Positions 34,167 to 47,217 are shown, counted from the stretch's first letter. The stretch: DNA of 64,000 nucleotides from Apium graveolens (GCF_009905375.1 NC_133653.1:64205414-64269413); one strand, 5' to 3'. Program-made: numbers and translations. The notes: a model not told the origin generated them from the letters alone.

Positions 34167-37100
34167 TGTAATAACCCCAATTTTTGAGAAATTTTGAAGC
34201 CCTTATGAATAGTGTTTTTGCTGAACGAGAAAACTTTTCATGCCACGCTATGTAGGGGTTCTGTTATTGATCTTATGGGATATTATTAGTACTCTATGAA
34301 GTATATAAGTGTATGTAAAGATCGTCAGAATCCAATTCCGAACACTTTGGTTTTTCCCGGAAATCCACAAGATACGGAAAGATTTGAGAAAAAGGTAACA
34401 GGATAAAAAGGATTTAAATAAAAGGATTATAGGAGAGGATCATAAAAGGAATATAATATATTGAGAAAGGTTAAGGGAACCTAAGTAATAAGATCCCGGG
34501 TATGATCCCTCAAACGATAAACGAAAACGAAAGTTAAGCGAACCGTATAACAGATCAGCGGTCATTAGGCAAACGATTAGGAAGTTAATCAAAGGGATTA
34601 GTGGGAATGATGTCATCCAACCAATAGAAAGAGGACAAGTAAGGGAGGATGACATCATGAGGATGACATAGGCATGACAAGAAAGGAAGGAGATGTGGTG
34701 ACTTTTTAACCACACAAAACCAAGGGCAACTAGGTAATTCACTAAAGCAAACAACAAAAATCAACCAACCAAGCAAATCATTTCATTTCACCAAACAAAA
34801 CACAAAAATCTCTCTTCTTCTTCTTCAAGCTCTCGGGTGCATTTCTTAAAATTTGAAAGTCCAAGCTCCTCCACTTACTATTTAGCAAGGTAATTATCTA
34901 AGCTTCCCCATGGATAGTTACATACTTCCTATAAGTTTAAGCTTCTAATTCCAAGCCAATCTTTTTCTATAAATCATGAAAGAAGATGGTGAATAGTGTT
35001 TTCAAGAACTAAAATTTGTGTTCTTGAAGTTTTGTTTAGATTAAGCTTGGATAAGGGCTTTAAAGGTGATTCCAAGCCATTCTCTTGATTCTCCACTCTC
35101 CAAGGAAGGTATAAACTACAAACCCTAGCTTTAGTTTTGAGTAATTAGGATTGAATGTGTTTGATATAGCATATGTGAAGCATGATGCTTGATTGGTTGA
35201 GGTTTGGTTGAGTTTGTAGAGATTAGTTGGTTTTATTGCATTGTTGGAGTTGTAAATCTTGGTAATTAGTTAAAGAACCTAAGTAAAGCCTTTAGTTCAT
35301 GTGAGGAATAAGTATAAATGGTTAATGTGGATTTGTTGGGGCTGTTATGATGTGGTTTGGAGGGATATTGGTTGTATGATTGATTTGGGGTTGATTTGTG
35401 GTTGGTATTGAATGGTTTAAAGTTTGGGAAATCGCGTAAACATAGCCGTCGTAACGTCCGATTTCCTGTAGACTGTTTTTGTGCATAACATTAGGACCCG
35501 AGAACGCCCTGCTAGATTATGACCACTGCCATGTTTAGATAGCTCACGTTACGAGCTTCGTTTTGATATGTAGTTCGTTCGATTCCGATGCACGGTTTAG
35601 GAGAAACGACCGTTTCAAGTAACGGCGTTTCGCGAACGAAACTTTTCCCCTCGCCTTACTTCGAAACATAGGTTAAAGACCAAAAAGGGTTAATTAATGT
35701 ATGAAACATTTATGGTAAGTGTGTTAGGCAGTTGGTAAGACACTCGCGAAGGAATCGCTTTAAAACTCGTAAAGGTTAAATTATTAAAAATGGTGGAGCC
35801 GAGGATACCCGAGTGACTTAAGCAAATCAGTGAGCGCAAAACAAGCGTTAGAGTCTAAGTTAGTTAAAGTATAGATTTACAAGTGATTTTGGTTTAATTC
35901 CAACTTACTTGTTGTTTATAGGTTACCAGACTCGTCCCGAGCCTTTTATCACCCCAAGTCGCTCAGGCAAGTATTCTATCCGTTATACTGTTGTTGTGAT
36001 GTATACACTTGTATATGCATTATCTTGCGATAGATGCATGATGTTTATATTAGCAAATGTTGCAATATATTGAAGCATGCTGCTATGGTATATATATGCA
36101 TGCCTGTTTCATATTCTTTCCATATATAATTGTTGATTCAGTTGATAATACCTATGCTAGAGGATAGCGGTAACTTGCATATACCCTTAGTATAGGGACC
36201 CAAAGGTGGAAATATTTTCTAAAATCGGGAGTCGAGGATCCCGAGTAGATTTTGTATATGTGGATATATATATATATATACTTATATATATATATATGGT
36301 TATAGTTTTCCAAACTATTAATCGAATAAGGTTTATTCGATTACTTTAACTTTATTTTATTATTGAATATTATTTCGAATATTATTCGAAGGCGTATGAC
36401 TCCTTTTGTTTATTTATCTGAATATTATTTGAATATTCATTCGAGGGCTTATGACTCAGTTTATATTATTTAATGAATATTATTTGAATATTCATTTGAG
36501 GATCTATGACTCCGATTATTTGCTGAGATATATTCTTTATTTTATTAAAGAATAAGGTGTAAATAATCAAACTTATTTTCGATTATTCAAATAAAGATAA
36601 TACTTTCATATAAGTATATCTTTGGTTATTTAATACTCGTTTCAAGTATAAGTTTTAAAACTTCTACTTCAATTATTTTTATAAAAGATTATTCTTTATG
36701 GGAATATTATTTAAATAATAATATTCAGTCATTTTCTAAATATTCTGGGGACTGATTTACTTCATTAAATCAGCTTTACTCCAAACACTCTTTAAAGTGT
36801 TTTCGAGTCTTCAAAATGATTTTTAAAAGTTAGAGCGGATCCCAAAACTCATTTTTATATTTAAGATCTTCCTTTTAAAGGGGACTTAAATACTCGTTCA
36901 AAACCTGGGGAATCCGGCTCTGTGGTGTATTTTATATTCGCAACAAGGTTGCAGTTTTGGTAAATGAATTGATTACTTACCCAACGTTCGGGAAGTAAGT
37001 CCATCTATTGAGTCGGCATAAGCAACATGGGCTCAGTGGGCGTCCATGATAGTGTAAGTGGCTCAGTGGGAGTCCATCAAATGCATAAGTGGCTGAGTGG

Positions 37101-37637
37101 CAGTCCAGCATAGGTCCTAATGCGACCAGGGTGATGACCAGTGGGGAATTCGTCCATCTACTAGTAGAAAAGGTTACTTATGGGTATCTTTGCCTGATCA
37201 GCAAGATATCTGGTTTATGCCAAAGGTTTTCTTTTCCTTCCAAATTCATTGGATATTGCAACTCTGTTCATACTTTACATAACAGAGGTTCCAGGAAATG
37301 CTTTAGAGATATATATATGTGGATATATATATATATATCAGGACTAAATAAAGTATCTCATAACTTTTTCATTCAATAATATTTCAAAGATTGAATCTAT
37401 TCAAGTCTTAACTTGTGGTCTCATCTATGGGATGTTTTTCTTAAAACTTATAATACTTTGAACGGTGGTAGTTCAAGTAGCTTTATAAATGATATAAGTA
37501 TAGTGAAGTATTTGGTAACTTCATCCCTTGTTTTAAAACTTATATCCAGTAAGTAATTACCTTACTCACGATAAAGATTCTAGTAAGTATCCATTTAGAT
37601 ACTTATATTATTGTTATCACTATATATATTATCTTGC

Positions 37638-37651
37638 GAGCTGTAAGGCTC
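37638..37651 (+). promoter_or_regulatory. Conserved LTR inverted repeat in D 5' LTR
   Basis: GAGC-tgtaag-GCTC followed by ACTC, a pyrimidine-rich stretch and CAACAACAG. Same layout as in LTRs C, E and the reverse solo LTR. The copy in the 3' LTR is at 47161-47174. Role unknown. Confidence 0.45.
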
Positions 37652-37694
37652 ACTCTTGCTTTATTTCTTCATCACACAACAACAGTTAGGAAAG

Positions 37695-37817
37695 ATGGCC
37701 AGACTCCAGCAGACCCAGCGCAAGCGCGTGGGAAGCATCCCGCGTCTTCCCGATGATGTTGTGGCTGCTATAGCTGCAGAGGTAGATCTATTGGTAGATC
37801 AGGCATTCTACTTTTGA
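37695..37817 (+). other. 40-codon frame inside D 5' LTR
   Basis: ATG to TGA gives MARLQQTQRKRVGSIPRLPD followed by a Val/Ala-rich helix-like end and QAFYF. It is identical in the 3' LTR. It has a basic start and acidic amphipathic end. It sits about 45 bp after the conserved inverted repeat, so it could be a short leader frame on the element RNA. Translation is unproven. Confidence 0.35.
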
Positions 37818-38095
37818 GAATCAAATTATGTATAATTATAACTTGTGGCAGATAATGGCAATTAACTGTAAATTTATCAAGTAATCATTTTGGGTTGTAA
37901 TAACTTTTAAATTGTGGATTCAAAGACTTGTACTTATTTAAATTTCATCTCTGAGACTATAACGGGTTGTGGTGTGTGTTAGTGTGGGGTCACAGCATAA
38001 GGTTATTATTATTAATTAAGTGAAGTGATATTGTGGAAAGAAAGACCGTGACGACCCGGATCCCCGACCCCGGATCTGGGGGGGTGTTACAGAAG

Positions 38096-38107
38096 TGGTA
38101 TCAGAGC
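38096..38107 (+). other. Primer binding site of element D (initiator tRNA-Met)
   Basis: TGGTATCAGAGC, an exact match to the usual chromovirus site, four bases after the LTR end. Confidence 0.92.
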
Positions 38108-38263
38108 TAAGCGTTATAAACCTCAGAGATGATAGGACGTTAAGATAATAAGTTCACTAAGATAATAAGAACTCTTGCCAAGTTCATAGTCGGACTACCT
38201 AATGTAGTACTGACAGTTAAAACACTTATGGGAACCCTTATAAATGTAGCGATAGAGGCGTAG

Positions 38264-38485
38264 TTCGTTATCGTATATGGTAGCGGGAAACCGAACCCTG
38301 AGGTTGATGAGCAACAACGCGATGACATTTTATTACTAATTGGAGATCGGATTGTGGATCCGATAGAGTGTCCTAATGCAGGACCGGATGATGTTGATAT
38401 TGAGGATTTAGCGGTTGAGGATGTTGTCCTAGAAGGGATAGTTGTTGAGGAGGATCCCATGGAGGATCCTGACAGGATTGGATAA
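38264..38485 (+). pseudogene. Acidic pre-gag frame of element D
   Basis: A 74-codon open stretch before a TAA, rich in Asp/Glu/Val (GPDDVDIEDLAVEDVVLEG, VVEEDPMEDPDRIG). It lies in the same leader position as the acidic frame of element B, and the flanking leader text is also similar. It has no start codon of its own here. It is fused shortly downstream to the end of RT. Confidence 0.5.
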
Positions 38486-38539
38486 AGGACCACTGATGAA
38501 TTGATGACCATGGTTTGGTCGACTACCAGAGGTAGGATT

Positions 38540-39370
38540 GGCCGGTCACTACCGGAGGTTCGTTCAAGTTTGTAAAGATAGTAGCCCCTTTAACGCGGCT
38601 TACTCGTAAGACTGAGAAGTTCGAATGGACAGAGAAATGCGAGAACAGCTTTCAAGAACTGAAGCAGCGGTTGGTGATGGCCCTTATGCTGGCATTGCCG
38701 GATGGAAAAGGAGATTTTTTGAAGTGTAGTGACGCTTCGCACAAGGGCTTAGGGTGCGTGCTTATGCAGCACGGTAAGGTAATCGCGTACATGTCAAGAC
38801 AATTAAGGTAATATGAAATTTGATATCCCCGCCCATGAGCTTAGGCTCGTGGCAATAGTTTTACCCTAAAGATTGGAGGCACTACTTGTATGGAGAGAAG
38901 TGTGAGATTCACAAACCATAGGAGCTCTAGTACATTTTTTACATAGAAAAAGCTCAACATACGCCAGAGGAGGCGGTTAGAGCTAATCAAGAATTATGAT
39001 TGGGAGATTCTTTATCCTTCGGGGAAAGCCAATATGGTGGCTGATGCCCTTAGTAAAAATGAGAGACTCAAGATGATAATGTCTTTTGGAGAGTTTATAA
39101 GAGATTTTGAGAAAATGGAAATAGTAGTGAAGGTAACCGGAGCCGGTACCGAAAAGCTGTTTGAGATAGCAATACAACCCGAATTATTGGAAAAGAACAT
39201 ATTGTGCCAGTAAAAGTGATGAATGAAGGCAGAGAGCCAACAAATAGATATGAGATTAATACCGAGAGAGATGATAAGGGAATAATGAGGTATTCCTATA
39301 GAATTTGGGTTCCAAATGTTTAAGAGCTTAAAGATGAAATCTTAGATGAAAGCTAATTTGAGGAATAAGA
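38540..39370 (+). pseudogene. Displaced RT end, RNase H and integrase linker in D
   Basis: From about 38546 the text matches the RT C-terminus (HYRRFVQ). RNase H follows with EKFEWTEKCENSFQELKQRL and CSDASHKGLGCVLMQHGKV (catalytic Asp present), then the linker SGKANMVADALSKNERLKM and FEKMEIVVKVTGAG. Frames shift several times. The piece directly follows the leader, so gag, protease and most of RT are missing from this position. Confidence 0.8.
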
Positions 39371-39379
39371 GTTAGAGCA

Positions 39380-40060
39380 AACCCTGAACGTGATAGTCAG
39401 GGGGGTTGCCACCAAGACAAAAGGAACCCATAACATGATGAAGTGGAAAATGAGGATTTAAATTATGTAAGATGACCCCAATTATGGGGAGTATGAAGAA
39501 ATATTTAGACTGAGGAATCAAAAGTCGAGTAAGGAAAGGAGACCCGAGATGGTACCCCTATACGGCAATTCATGGACCTGTCTAAAGAAAACTTAGACTA
39601 TTATCCCCAACCACCACCCTGAGGAGACAGTGCGGTGGGAAATTCTTTCATGACCTTTAAGTCGCTAAGCTCTCAGAGTTCCAAGGAACAAGCTGACCCA
39701 GTCGAGGCAAGAGCCTGGCTAAAGGGAATAGATGAATCATTTGAGACTCTAAATGATTGACGAACCACAAAAGACTGTTTTGTCACTTACCCTCCTAAGA
39801 GAGAGACCACCCGCTGGTGAAAGGCCAAGGAAGACACGGAGCAAGAGATTATAATAAACTGATTTATGTTCAGACAATTATTTTCGGGAAAGTACTTCCC
39901 AAGGTTATGGAGATAGTGTAAAAGCTTAAGAGCCAGAACAAAGGCAGACGAGTATGATGAATTATGAATCTAAGTTGTAAAAAGTTGTCAAGATTCGTTC
40001 TAAGGACACGAATCCAGAATGACGGGATGTTTGAAATCAATGCTTATGTTGTGTTGGTTC
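39380..40060 (+). pseudogene. Gag remnant downstream of RNase H in D
   Basis: Capsid-type gag text appears after the pol piece: FMTFKSLSSQSSKEQADPVE, ARAWLKGIDESFETLND, then FRQLFSGKYFPRLW. It corresponds to 24030-24300 of element B. Stops and shifts are frequent. Its place after RNase H shows that the interior is scrambled or composed of two joined interiors. Confidence 0.75.
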
Positions 40061-40920
40061 ATGAAATAATGATAAGAGAAAGGAAAATAAAAAGAAACTG
40101 AAGTGGAAAGGAATAAAAAGTCAATAGAGTTTGAGGAATGATAAGGAAGTTGGGTATGAGGAAACCCTCAAGACTCATAGCAATAGAAATAGAAAAGTAA
40201 GTAATCGTCAGGATGAGGATGATTCACCATGAGTTAAAATTGATGGTTGAAGGCATAAGAGATACATATATTGTACCCCCTTTAAGTTGGGAGGATTCGA
40301 GGAAACCTTGAGATAGTTTGAAGGATAAATAATGAGACGCGGATAGACTGAGGAGACAAGGAAGTAAGAAATTAGGAAAATTGGATGAAGGGAGTGACCT
40401 TCAAGAATGTGAAGGGTAAGATCGGTGGCTTGATACCCAGAAAGGGAGACGCCAGGTATGAGAGATATCCCAACATTGAGATGACTGTTGAGATAAACAA
40501 CAAAAGTAAATAAGGAATTATTAAGAAGAAGTTCACGTTGAACACGACCAATATCTTCCAGAACATCCTTGTTATCGCTACCAAATTAGGCAAGACAAGC
40601 GGATAACCATTGTTATCTTTTGGAGGCCATATTGATTGACCCCATTTTGAATACAGATGTTATTATAAAATTTGACATGTACTATCGAGGTGGGAATGAT
40701 TGAATAAGACACCCTTATCAGGAATATATGACTTAATTTATCCATGGAAGGATGCAGGTACCTTTTAAAGGTGGAATTAAGGATAGAACATCGGTAACTT
40801 AAAATGAATCCTAGGGGAATGCATAAAGGTTGGCATTTCACCCTTAATAGGGATAGTATGAGTTTTGACAGTATGAATTGGAAAGGGTTAAGGTAGTAAC
40901 AACCTTTAAGGATCAATGGA
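40061..40920 (+). other. Unreadable part of D interior (protease region expected)
   Basis: Given gag before and RT after, protease and early RT should lie here, but I cannot identify a D-S-G motif or other block with confidence. Frames are short. Confidence 0.45.
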
Positions 40921-40924
40921 GAAA

Positions 40925-41460
40925 TTTTTTCAGAAGTATATAGACTATGATTCTGGTATTAGTAAATGGTATTTTGATATGCCCTGTATCTAGGGAATAC
41001 AGGAAGAACGATTGAAGGATAACCTTAGAGGTTTACAAGGAGAAAGGTAATATTCAAAATTCTCAAGAATAAAAATGTTGATAAAGGAAATATGACGTAA
41101 TTATAATGATGCCAAGGGGGGTACGTGTTAAACCACGAGAAAGTATGGATCGAACCAGTAAAGGTCGAAATTATTCAGGGCAATTAGGACTTAAGATAAA
41201 AAGATGTTCTAAGTATGATTGAGAGTCAGTCGTGACAGTGATTAACCTCTAAAGACTGAGGCAATAACTTATGGAAAAATGGTGATATTTTTTTTTTACT
41301 CATCAGATTTTAAGGAAAACATCTTCACTCAAGCAGTGATCGGAAATAAGGTAGAAAATTTATTTGGAGGTGGTTAAAAAGACATTGACTGTAAGGAAAT
41401 TTTACTATCAGGAAAGGCCAAAGAGGTGGCCGACACTTTAAAGGTAAGTGGATAATTATA
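40925..41460 (+). pseudogene. Second RT end, RNase H and linker remnant in D
   Basis: Weak RT thumb text (LKDNLRGLQGER, YSKFSRIKMLIKE) is followed by a stretch ending in SGKAKEVADTLKVSG, the counterpart of GKANVVADALSRK. It duplicates the region seen at 38540-39100. Much less preserved. Confidence 0.55.
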
Positions 41461-42880
41461 GGCGCGTGTGCCAAAAGAAAACAGTGATGATGATTAAAAA
41501 TGTGAAGGTTGAATTATGGTTTGGAAGATTGACATTCCTTCTGATGACTGTGCAATACCCAACCGTAATAGTAATTGGTAAAGGTTTAATTCGTGTAATC
41601 GCCATGAACGGGCTATCTATCTTAGGAGGTCCTATCTTGGGATAAGCCAGGACCATGTTTTCAAAAGGACTAGACGAACCTTTGAGTTAAGTCTCCTATT
41701 AAAGGCATATGATTAAGAATGGTATTAACCTGCTATCGTTGCTTTGATTGAAACTCTTCTGCAATTTTATCTGCTTCATGTCATGAAAGTACGTCAGAGT
41801 TTGGAGTGTTCTTCATGAATTGTGATTGGTGGTTATGTTAACTCCTTAGGAGAATTAGATATGATATGTATGGACTCCGTATGGTTAGCTATTAAGACTT
41901 CATGAAAAACGAATGACGACAGTAGGTCAGTGGTGGACCATAATAATGCAGCAATGATTCTGCGAGTAATGAGCTGATTACAACCGTGAGAGTTGTATTG
42001 GAATGGATGTTGAGATTGAGTACCACTAATCGGGTCGTGGTAGTGTATAAGTTATCAATGATAGACTAATTAAGTAGAGTATCTACCTATTGAATATTTA
42101 TTCCCTCTTATGAAAAGAGAGTCGTATTACTATATGAGGAAGGTTGCGGTGCAAGCATAGAATTCTATTAACGATGATGTCTAGAATGAGATCCCAGATT
42201 CGATTTTCGATATCAAGGGAGTTTCAAAGGTGATTATGTATAAGCTCGAGGAAGAGTGTGGGTCCATAGAATGATGGACGGGATAGCGAAAATATTTAGG
42301 CATGGGAAATATGAGGCTATAATGCTTGATGCTGATATAAATACGTATATGTTTTGTTCTCCTATGACAAACCTCTATAGTTCAGAGGTAGGTTCCAAAC
42401 CAGATATTTTGTGGCATTATATTTTTTTTCATATATACAATTCTCTTCAGTTCGTTCTTTTCTCTTCTTTTCATTTCATGTAAGCTGAGAAGAACAACCC
42501 TTCCAGAAGGGGAGGTATTGCCGAATGACTATCTATCTGTGTGATAGAAGCCGAGTAGGATACTAGCTATTGTTTAATTGCTTATCAAGTACTAAAGGCT
42601 GGCCACCTTCTGTACTAACTATGCGATATAACAAGTGTTCATGATCATAGTGATCTCTCAACAAATTCCTTTACTTCTATTTGATTGATCAAATTTTGGA
42701 AAATGGAAACAACTGAAAAAGGAGTAATAAAGTTATGGTGGTATTCAGAATGGGAACACATTCGTAATACTAAGGTTGACGTGGTTAATAAAAGGTTATA
42801 GAACGCTAACGAGCAAAAGTATAACCAGTATAATATTAGGAACGGAAGGTAGTAGCGATTACGAACTGGAAAAGAATGGG
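41461..42880 (+). other. Unrecognised part of D interior
   Basis: Short frames only, including 42256-42483 (75 codons), none of which I recognise. By position it should hold the integrase zinc finger and core, but no HHCC or catalytic motifs are readable. Confidence 0.45.
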
Positions 42881-42882
42881 TA

Positions 42883-43660
42883 TTGAGAAGCAAAAGTTCT
42901 AATGATAAAAGCTATAATGAGAGTCTATGCAATAGACTTGAAAGAATTTGGAATGATCACTTAACACGGATTGAGTTTTCTTACGACAATAGATCATATG
43001 TCAGTATTGAGGTATCGCCTTATGAGATCCTTGAGGGAAGACAATGTCGATCTCCCTTATGTTAGGATGAAGTTGTAGAGCGCAAGATGCTCGGACCCGC
43101 AGTAGTCCAAAGGACCAAGGATATGATAGATCTAATCAGAGGACGGCTGGTAGTAGCCCAAGATGGACATGATAAGTATGTTGATTTGACACGAAAGGAT
43201 AAAGAGTATGAAATAGGGGACCTAGTAATGTTATAGGTATCCCTTGGAAAGGATTGATGAGGTTCGGAAGGAAAGGAAAGCTAAGTCTACAATTTGTTGG
43301 ACCCTTGGATATATTAAGACGTTTGGGAAGTTAGCATATGAGCTAGCCCTAACCCCCGAACATGTAGTAAGTTCATAGCGTGTTCCACATATCAATGTTA
43401 AGGAAGTGTAATTCAGATGCCAGATAAATAGAGGCATATGAGCGCATAGATATGCAACCCGACGTAACCTATATGGAGCAACCAGGAAGGGTTATAGAGT
43501 CAAAAGGAACAAGTGCTTAGGAGAAGGATTATCAAACTAGGCAGAGTTTGGTGGTAGGACCACAATGTGGAAAAATTTACTCGAGAGTTAGAAAGTGCAA
43601 TGCTAAGAGAGTATCCCTATTTATTTTCAATTTGATTCCGGGACGGAATCCTTTTAAGGA
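42883..43660 (+). pseudogene. Integrase C-terminus and chromodomain remnant in D
   Basis: IWNDHLTRIEFSYDNRSYVS and YEILEGRQCRSPLC match the end of the integrase core. VQRTKDMIDLIRGRLVVAQD and KEYEIGDLVML follow. The tail SKGTSA...RRRIIKLGRVWW and MLREYPYLFSI corresponds to the chromodomain-like end of B. Several stops and shifts. Confidence 0.8.
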
Positions 43661-43668
43661 GGGGAGAC
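43656..43668 (+). other. Polypurine tract of element D
   Basis: AAGGAGGGGAGAC immediately before the 3' LTR start. Confidence 0.85.
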
Positions 43669-45789
43669 TGTAATAACCCCAATTTTTGAGAAATTTTGAA
43701 GCCCTTATGAATAGTGTTTTTGCTGAACGAGAAAACTTTTCATGTCACGCTATGTAGGGGTTCTGTTATTGATCTTATGGGATATTATTAGTACTCTATG
43801 AAGTATATAAGTGTATGTAAAGATCGTCAGAATCCAATTCCGAACACTTTGGTTTTTCCCGGAAATCCACAAGATACGGAAAGATTTGAGAAAAAGGTAA
43901 CAGGATAAAAAGGATTTAAATAAAAGGATTATAGGAGAGGATCATAAAAGGAATATAATATATTGAGAAAGGTTAAGGGAACCTAAGTAATAAGATCCCG
44001 GGTATGATCCCTCAAACGATAAACGAAAACGAAAGTTAAGCGAACCGTATAACAGATCAGCGGTCATTAGGCAAACGATTAGGAAGTTAATCAAAGGGAT
44101 TAGTGGGAATGATGTCATCCAACCAATAGAAAGAGGACAAGGAAGGGAGGATGACATCATGAGGATGACATAGGCATGACAAGAAAGGAAGGAGATGTGG
44201 TGACTTTTTAACCACACAAAACCAAGGGCAACTAGGTAATTCACTAAAGCAAACAACAAAAATCAACCAACCAAGTAAATCATTTCATTTCACCAAACAA
44301 AACACAAAAATCTCTCTTCTTCTTCTTCTTCAAGCTCTCGGGTGCATTTCTTAAAATTTGAAAGTCCAAGCTCCTCCACTTACTATTTAGCAAGGTAATT
44401 ATCTAAGCTTCCCCATGGATAGTTACATACTTCCTATAAGTTTAAGCTTCTAATTCCAAGCCAATCTTTTTCTATAAATCATGAAAGAAGATGGTGAATA
44501 GTGTTTTCAAGAACTAAAATTTGTGTTCTTGAAGTTTTGTTTAGATTAAGCTTGGATAAGGGCTTTAAAGGTGATTCCAAGCCATTCTCTTGATTCTCCA
44601 CTCTCCAAGGAAGGTATAAACTACAAACCCTAGCTTTAGTTTTGAGTAATTAGGATTGAATGTGTTTGATATAGCATATGTGAAGCATGATGCTTGATTG
44701 GTTGAGGTTTGGTTGAGTTTGTAGAGATTAGTTGGTTTTATTGCATTGTTGGAGTTGTAAATCTTGGTAATTAGTTAAAGAACCTAAGTAAAGCCTTTAG
44801 TTCATGTGAGGAATAAGTATAAATGGTTAATGTGGATTTTTTGGGGCTGTTATGATGTGGTTTGGAGGGATATTGGTTGTATGATTGATTTGGGGTTGAT
44901 TTGTGGTTGGTATTGAATGGTTTAAAGTTTGGGAAATCGCGTAAACATAGTCGTCGTAACGTCCGATTTCCTGTAGACTGTTTTTGTGCATAACATTAGG
45001 ACCCGAGAACCCCCTGCTAGATTATGACCACTGCCATGTTTAGATAGCTCACGTTACGAGCTTCGTTTTGATATGTAGTTCGTTCGATTCCGATGCACGG
45101 TTTAGGAGAAACGACCGTTTCAAGTAACGGCGTTTCGCGAACGAAACTTTTCCCCTCGCCTTACTTCGAAACATAGGTTAAAGACCAAAAAGGGTTAATT
45201 AATGTATGAAAAAATTATGGTAAGTGTGTTAGGCAGTTGGTAAGACACTCGCGAAGGAATCGCTTTAAAACTCGTAAAGGTTAAATTATTAAAAATGGTG
45301 GAGCCGAGGATACCCGAGTGACTTAAGCAAATCAGTGAGCGCAAAACAAGCGTTAGAGTCTAAGTTAGTTAAAGTATAGATTTACAAGTGATTTTGGTTT
45401 AATTCCAACTTACTTGTTGTTTATAGGTTACCATACTCGTCCCGAGCCTTTTATCACCCCAAGTCGCTCAGGCAAGTATTCTATCCGTTATACTGTTGTT
45501 GTGATGTATACACTTGTATATGCATTATCTTGCGATAGATGCATGATGTTTATATTAGCAAATGTTGCAATATATTGAAGCATGCTGCTATGGTATATAT
45601 ATGCATGCCTGTTTCATATTCTTTCCATATATAATTGTTGATTCAGTTGATAATACCTATGCTAGAGGATAGCGGTAACTTGCATATACCCTTAGTATAG
45701 GGACCCAAAGGTGGAAATATTTTCTAAAACCGGGAGTCGAGGATCCCGAGTAGATTTTGTATATGTGGATATATATATATATATATATA

Positions 45790-45822
<33 letters not shown>

Positions 45823-47160
45823 TTATAGTTTTCCAAACTATTAATCGAATAAGGTTTATTCGATTACTTTAACTTTATTTTATTATTGAATATTATTTCG
45901 AATATTATTCGAAGGCGTATGACTCCTTTTGTTTATTTATCTGAATATTATTTGAATATTCATTCGAGGGCTTATGACTCAGTTTATATTATTTAATGAA
46001 TATTATTTGAATATTCATTTGAGGATCTATGACTCCGATTATTTGCTGAGATATATTCTTTATTTTATTAAAGAATAAGGTGTAAATAATCAAACTTATT
46101 TTCGATTATTCAAATAAAGATAATACTTTCATATAAGTATATCTTTGGTTATTTAATACTCGTTTCAAGTATAAGTTTTAAAACTTCTACTTCAATTATT
46201 TTTATAAAAGATTATTCTTTATGGGAATATTATTTAAATAATAATATTCAGTCATTTTCTAAATATTCTGGGGACTGATTTACTTCATTAAATCAGTTTT
46301 ACTCCAAACACTCTTTAAAGTGTTTTCGAGTCTTCAAAATGATTTTTAAAAGTTAGAGCGGATCCCAAAACTCATTTTTATATTTAAGATCTTCCTTTTA
46401 AAGGGGACTTAAATACTCGTTCAAAACCTGGGGAATCCGGCTCTGTGGTGTATTTTATATTCGCAACAAGGTTGCAGTTTTGGTAAATGAATTGATTACT
46501 TACCCAACGTTCGGGAAGTAAGTCCATCTATTGAGTCGGCATAAGCAACATGGGCTCAGTGGGCGTCCATGATAGTGTAAGTGGCTCAGTGGGAGTCCAT
46601 CAAATGCATAAGTGGCTGAGTGGCAGTCCAGCATAGGTCCTAATGCGACCAGGGTGATGACCAGTGGGGAATTCGTCCATCTACTAGTAGAAAAGGTTAC
46701 TTATGGGTATCTTTGCCTGATCAGCAAGATATCTGGTTTATGCCAAAGGTTTTCTTTTCCTTCCAAATTCATTGGATATTGCAACTCTGTTCATACTTTA
46801 CATAACAGAGGTTCCAGGAAATGCTTTAGAGATATATATATGTGGATATATATATATATATCAGGACTAAATAAAGTATCTCATAACTTTTTCATTCAAT
46901 AATATTTCAAAGATTGAATCTATTCAAGTCTTAACTTGTGGTCTCATCTATGGGATGTTTTTCTTAAAACTTATAATACTTTGAACGGTGGTAGTTCAAG
47001 TAGCTTTATAAATGATATAAGTATAGTGAAGTATTTGGTAACTTCATCCCTTGTTTTAAAACTTATATCCAGTAAGTAATTACCTTACTCACGATAAAGA
47101 TTCTAGTAAGTATCCATTTAGATACTTATATTATTGTTATCACTATATATATTATCTTGC

Positions 47161-47174
47161 GAGCTGTAAGGCTC
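47161..47174 (+). promoter_or_regulatory. Conserved LTR inverted repeat in D 3' LTR
   Basis: Second copy of GAGC-tgtaag-GCTC (first at 37638-37651). Confidence 0.45.
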
Positions 47175-47217
47175 ACTCTTGCTTTATTTCTTCATCACAC
47201 AACAACAGTTAGGAAAG

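Larger units (their letters stand above)
34167..38091 (+). repeat. 5' LTR of element D (3925 bp)
   Basis: TGTAATAACCCC ... GGGGGTGTTACA. It includes (TA)n runs near 36262-36296, the GAGC..GCTC inverted repeat at 37638-37651 and a 40-codon frame at 37695-37817. Minus-strand frames such as 34440-34757 recur only because the LTR is duplicated. Confidence 0.95.

Noticed and set aside
34440..34757. 105-codon minus-strand frame repeated at 43942-44259
   Set aside because: It recurs only because it is inside the duplicated D LTR; no recognisable domain, and composition is that of an antisense shadow.
36255..36300. (TA)n runs as a replication origin or attachment region
   Set aside because: Simple repeats within an LTR; no other supporting feature.
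37089..37379. 96-codon frame repeated at 46612-46902
   Set aside because: It also lies in both D LTRs, spans a TA microsatellite and has no protein features.
42256..42483. 75-codon frame in the D interior
   Set aside because: No match to any pol segment that I can recognise and no sign of constraint; surroundings are decayed.
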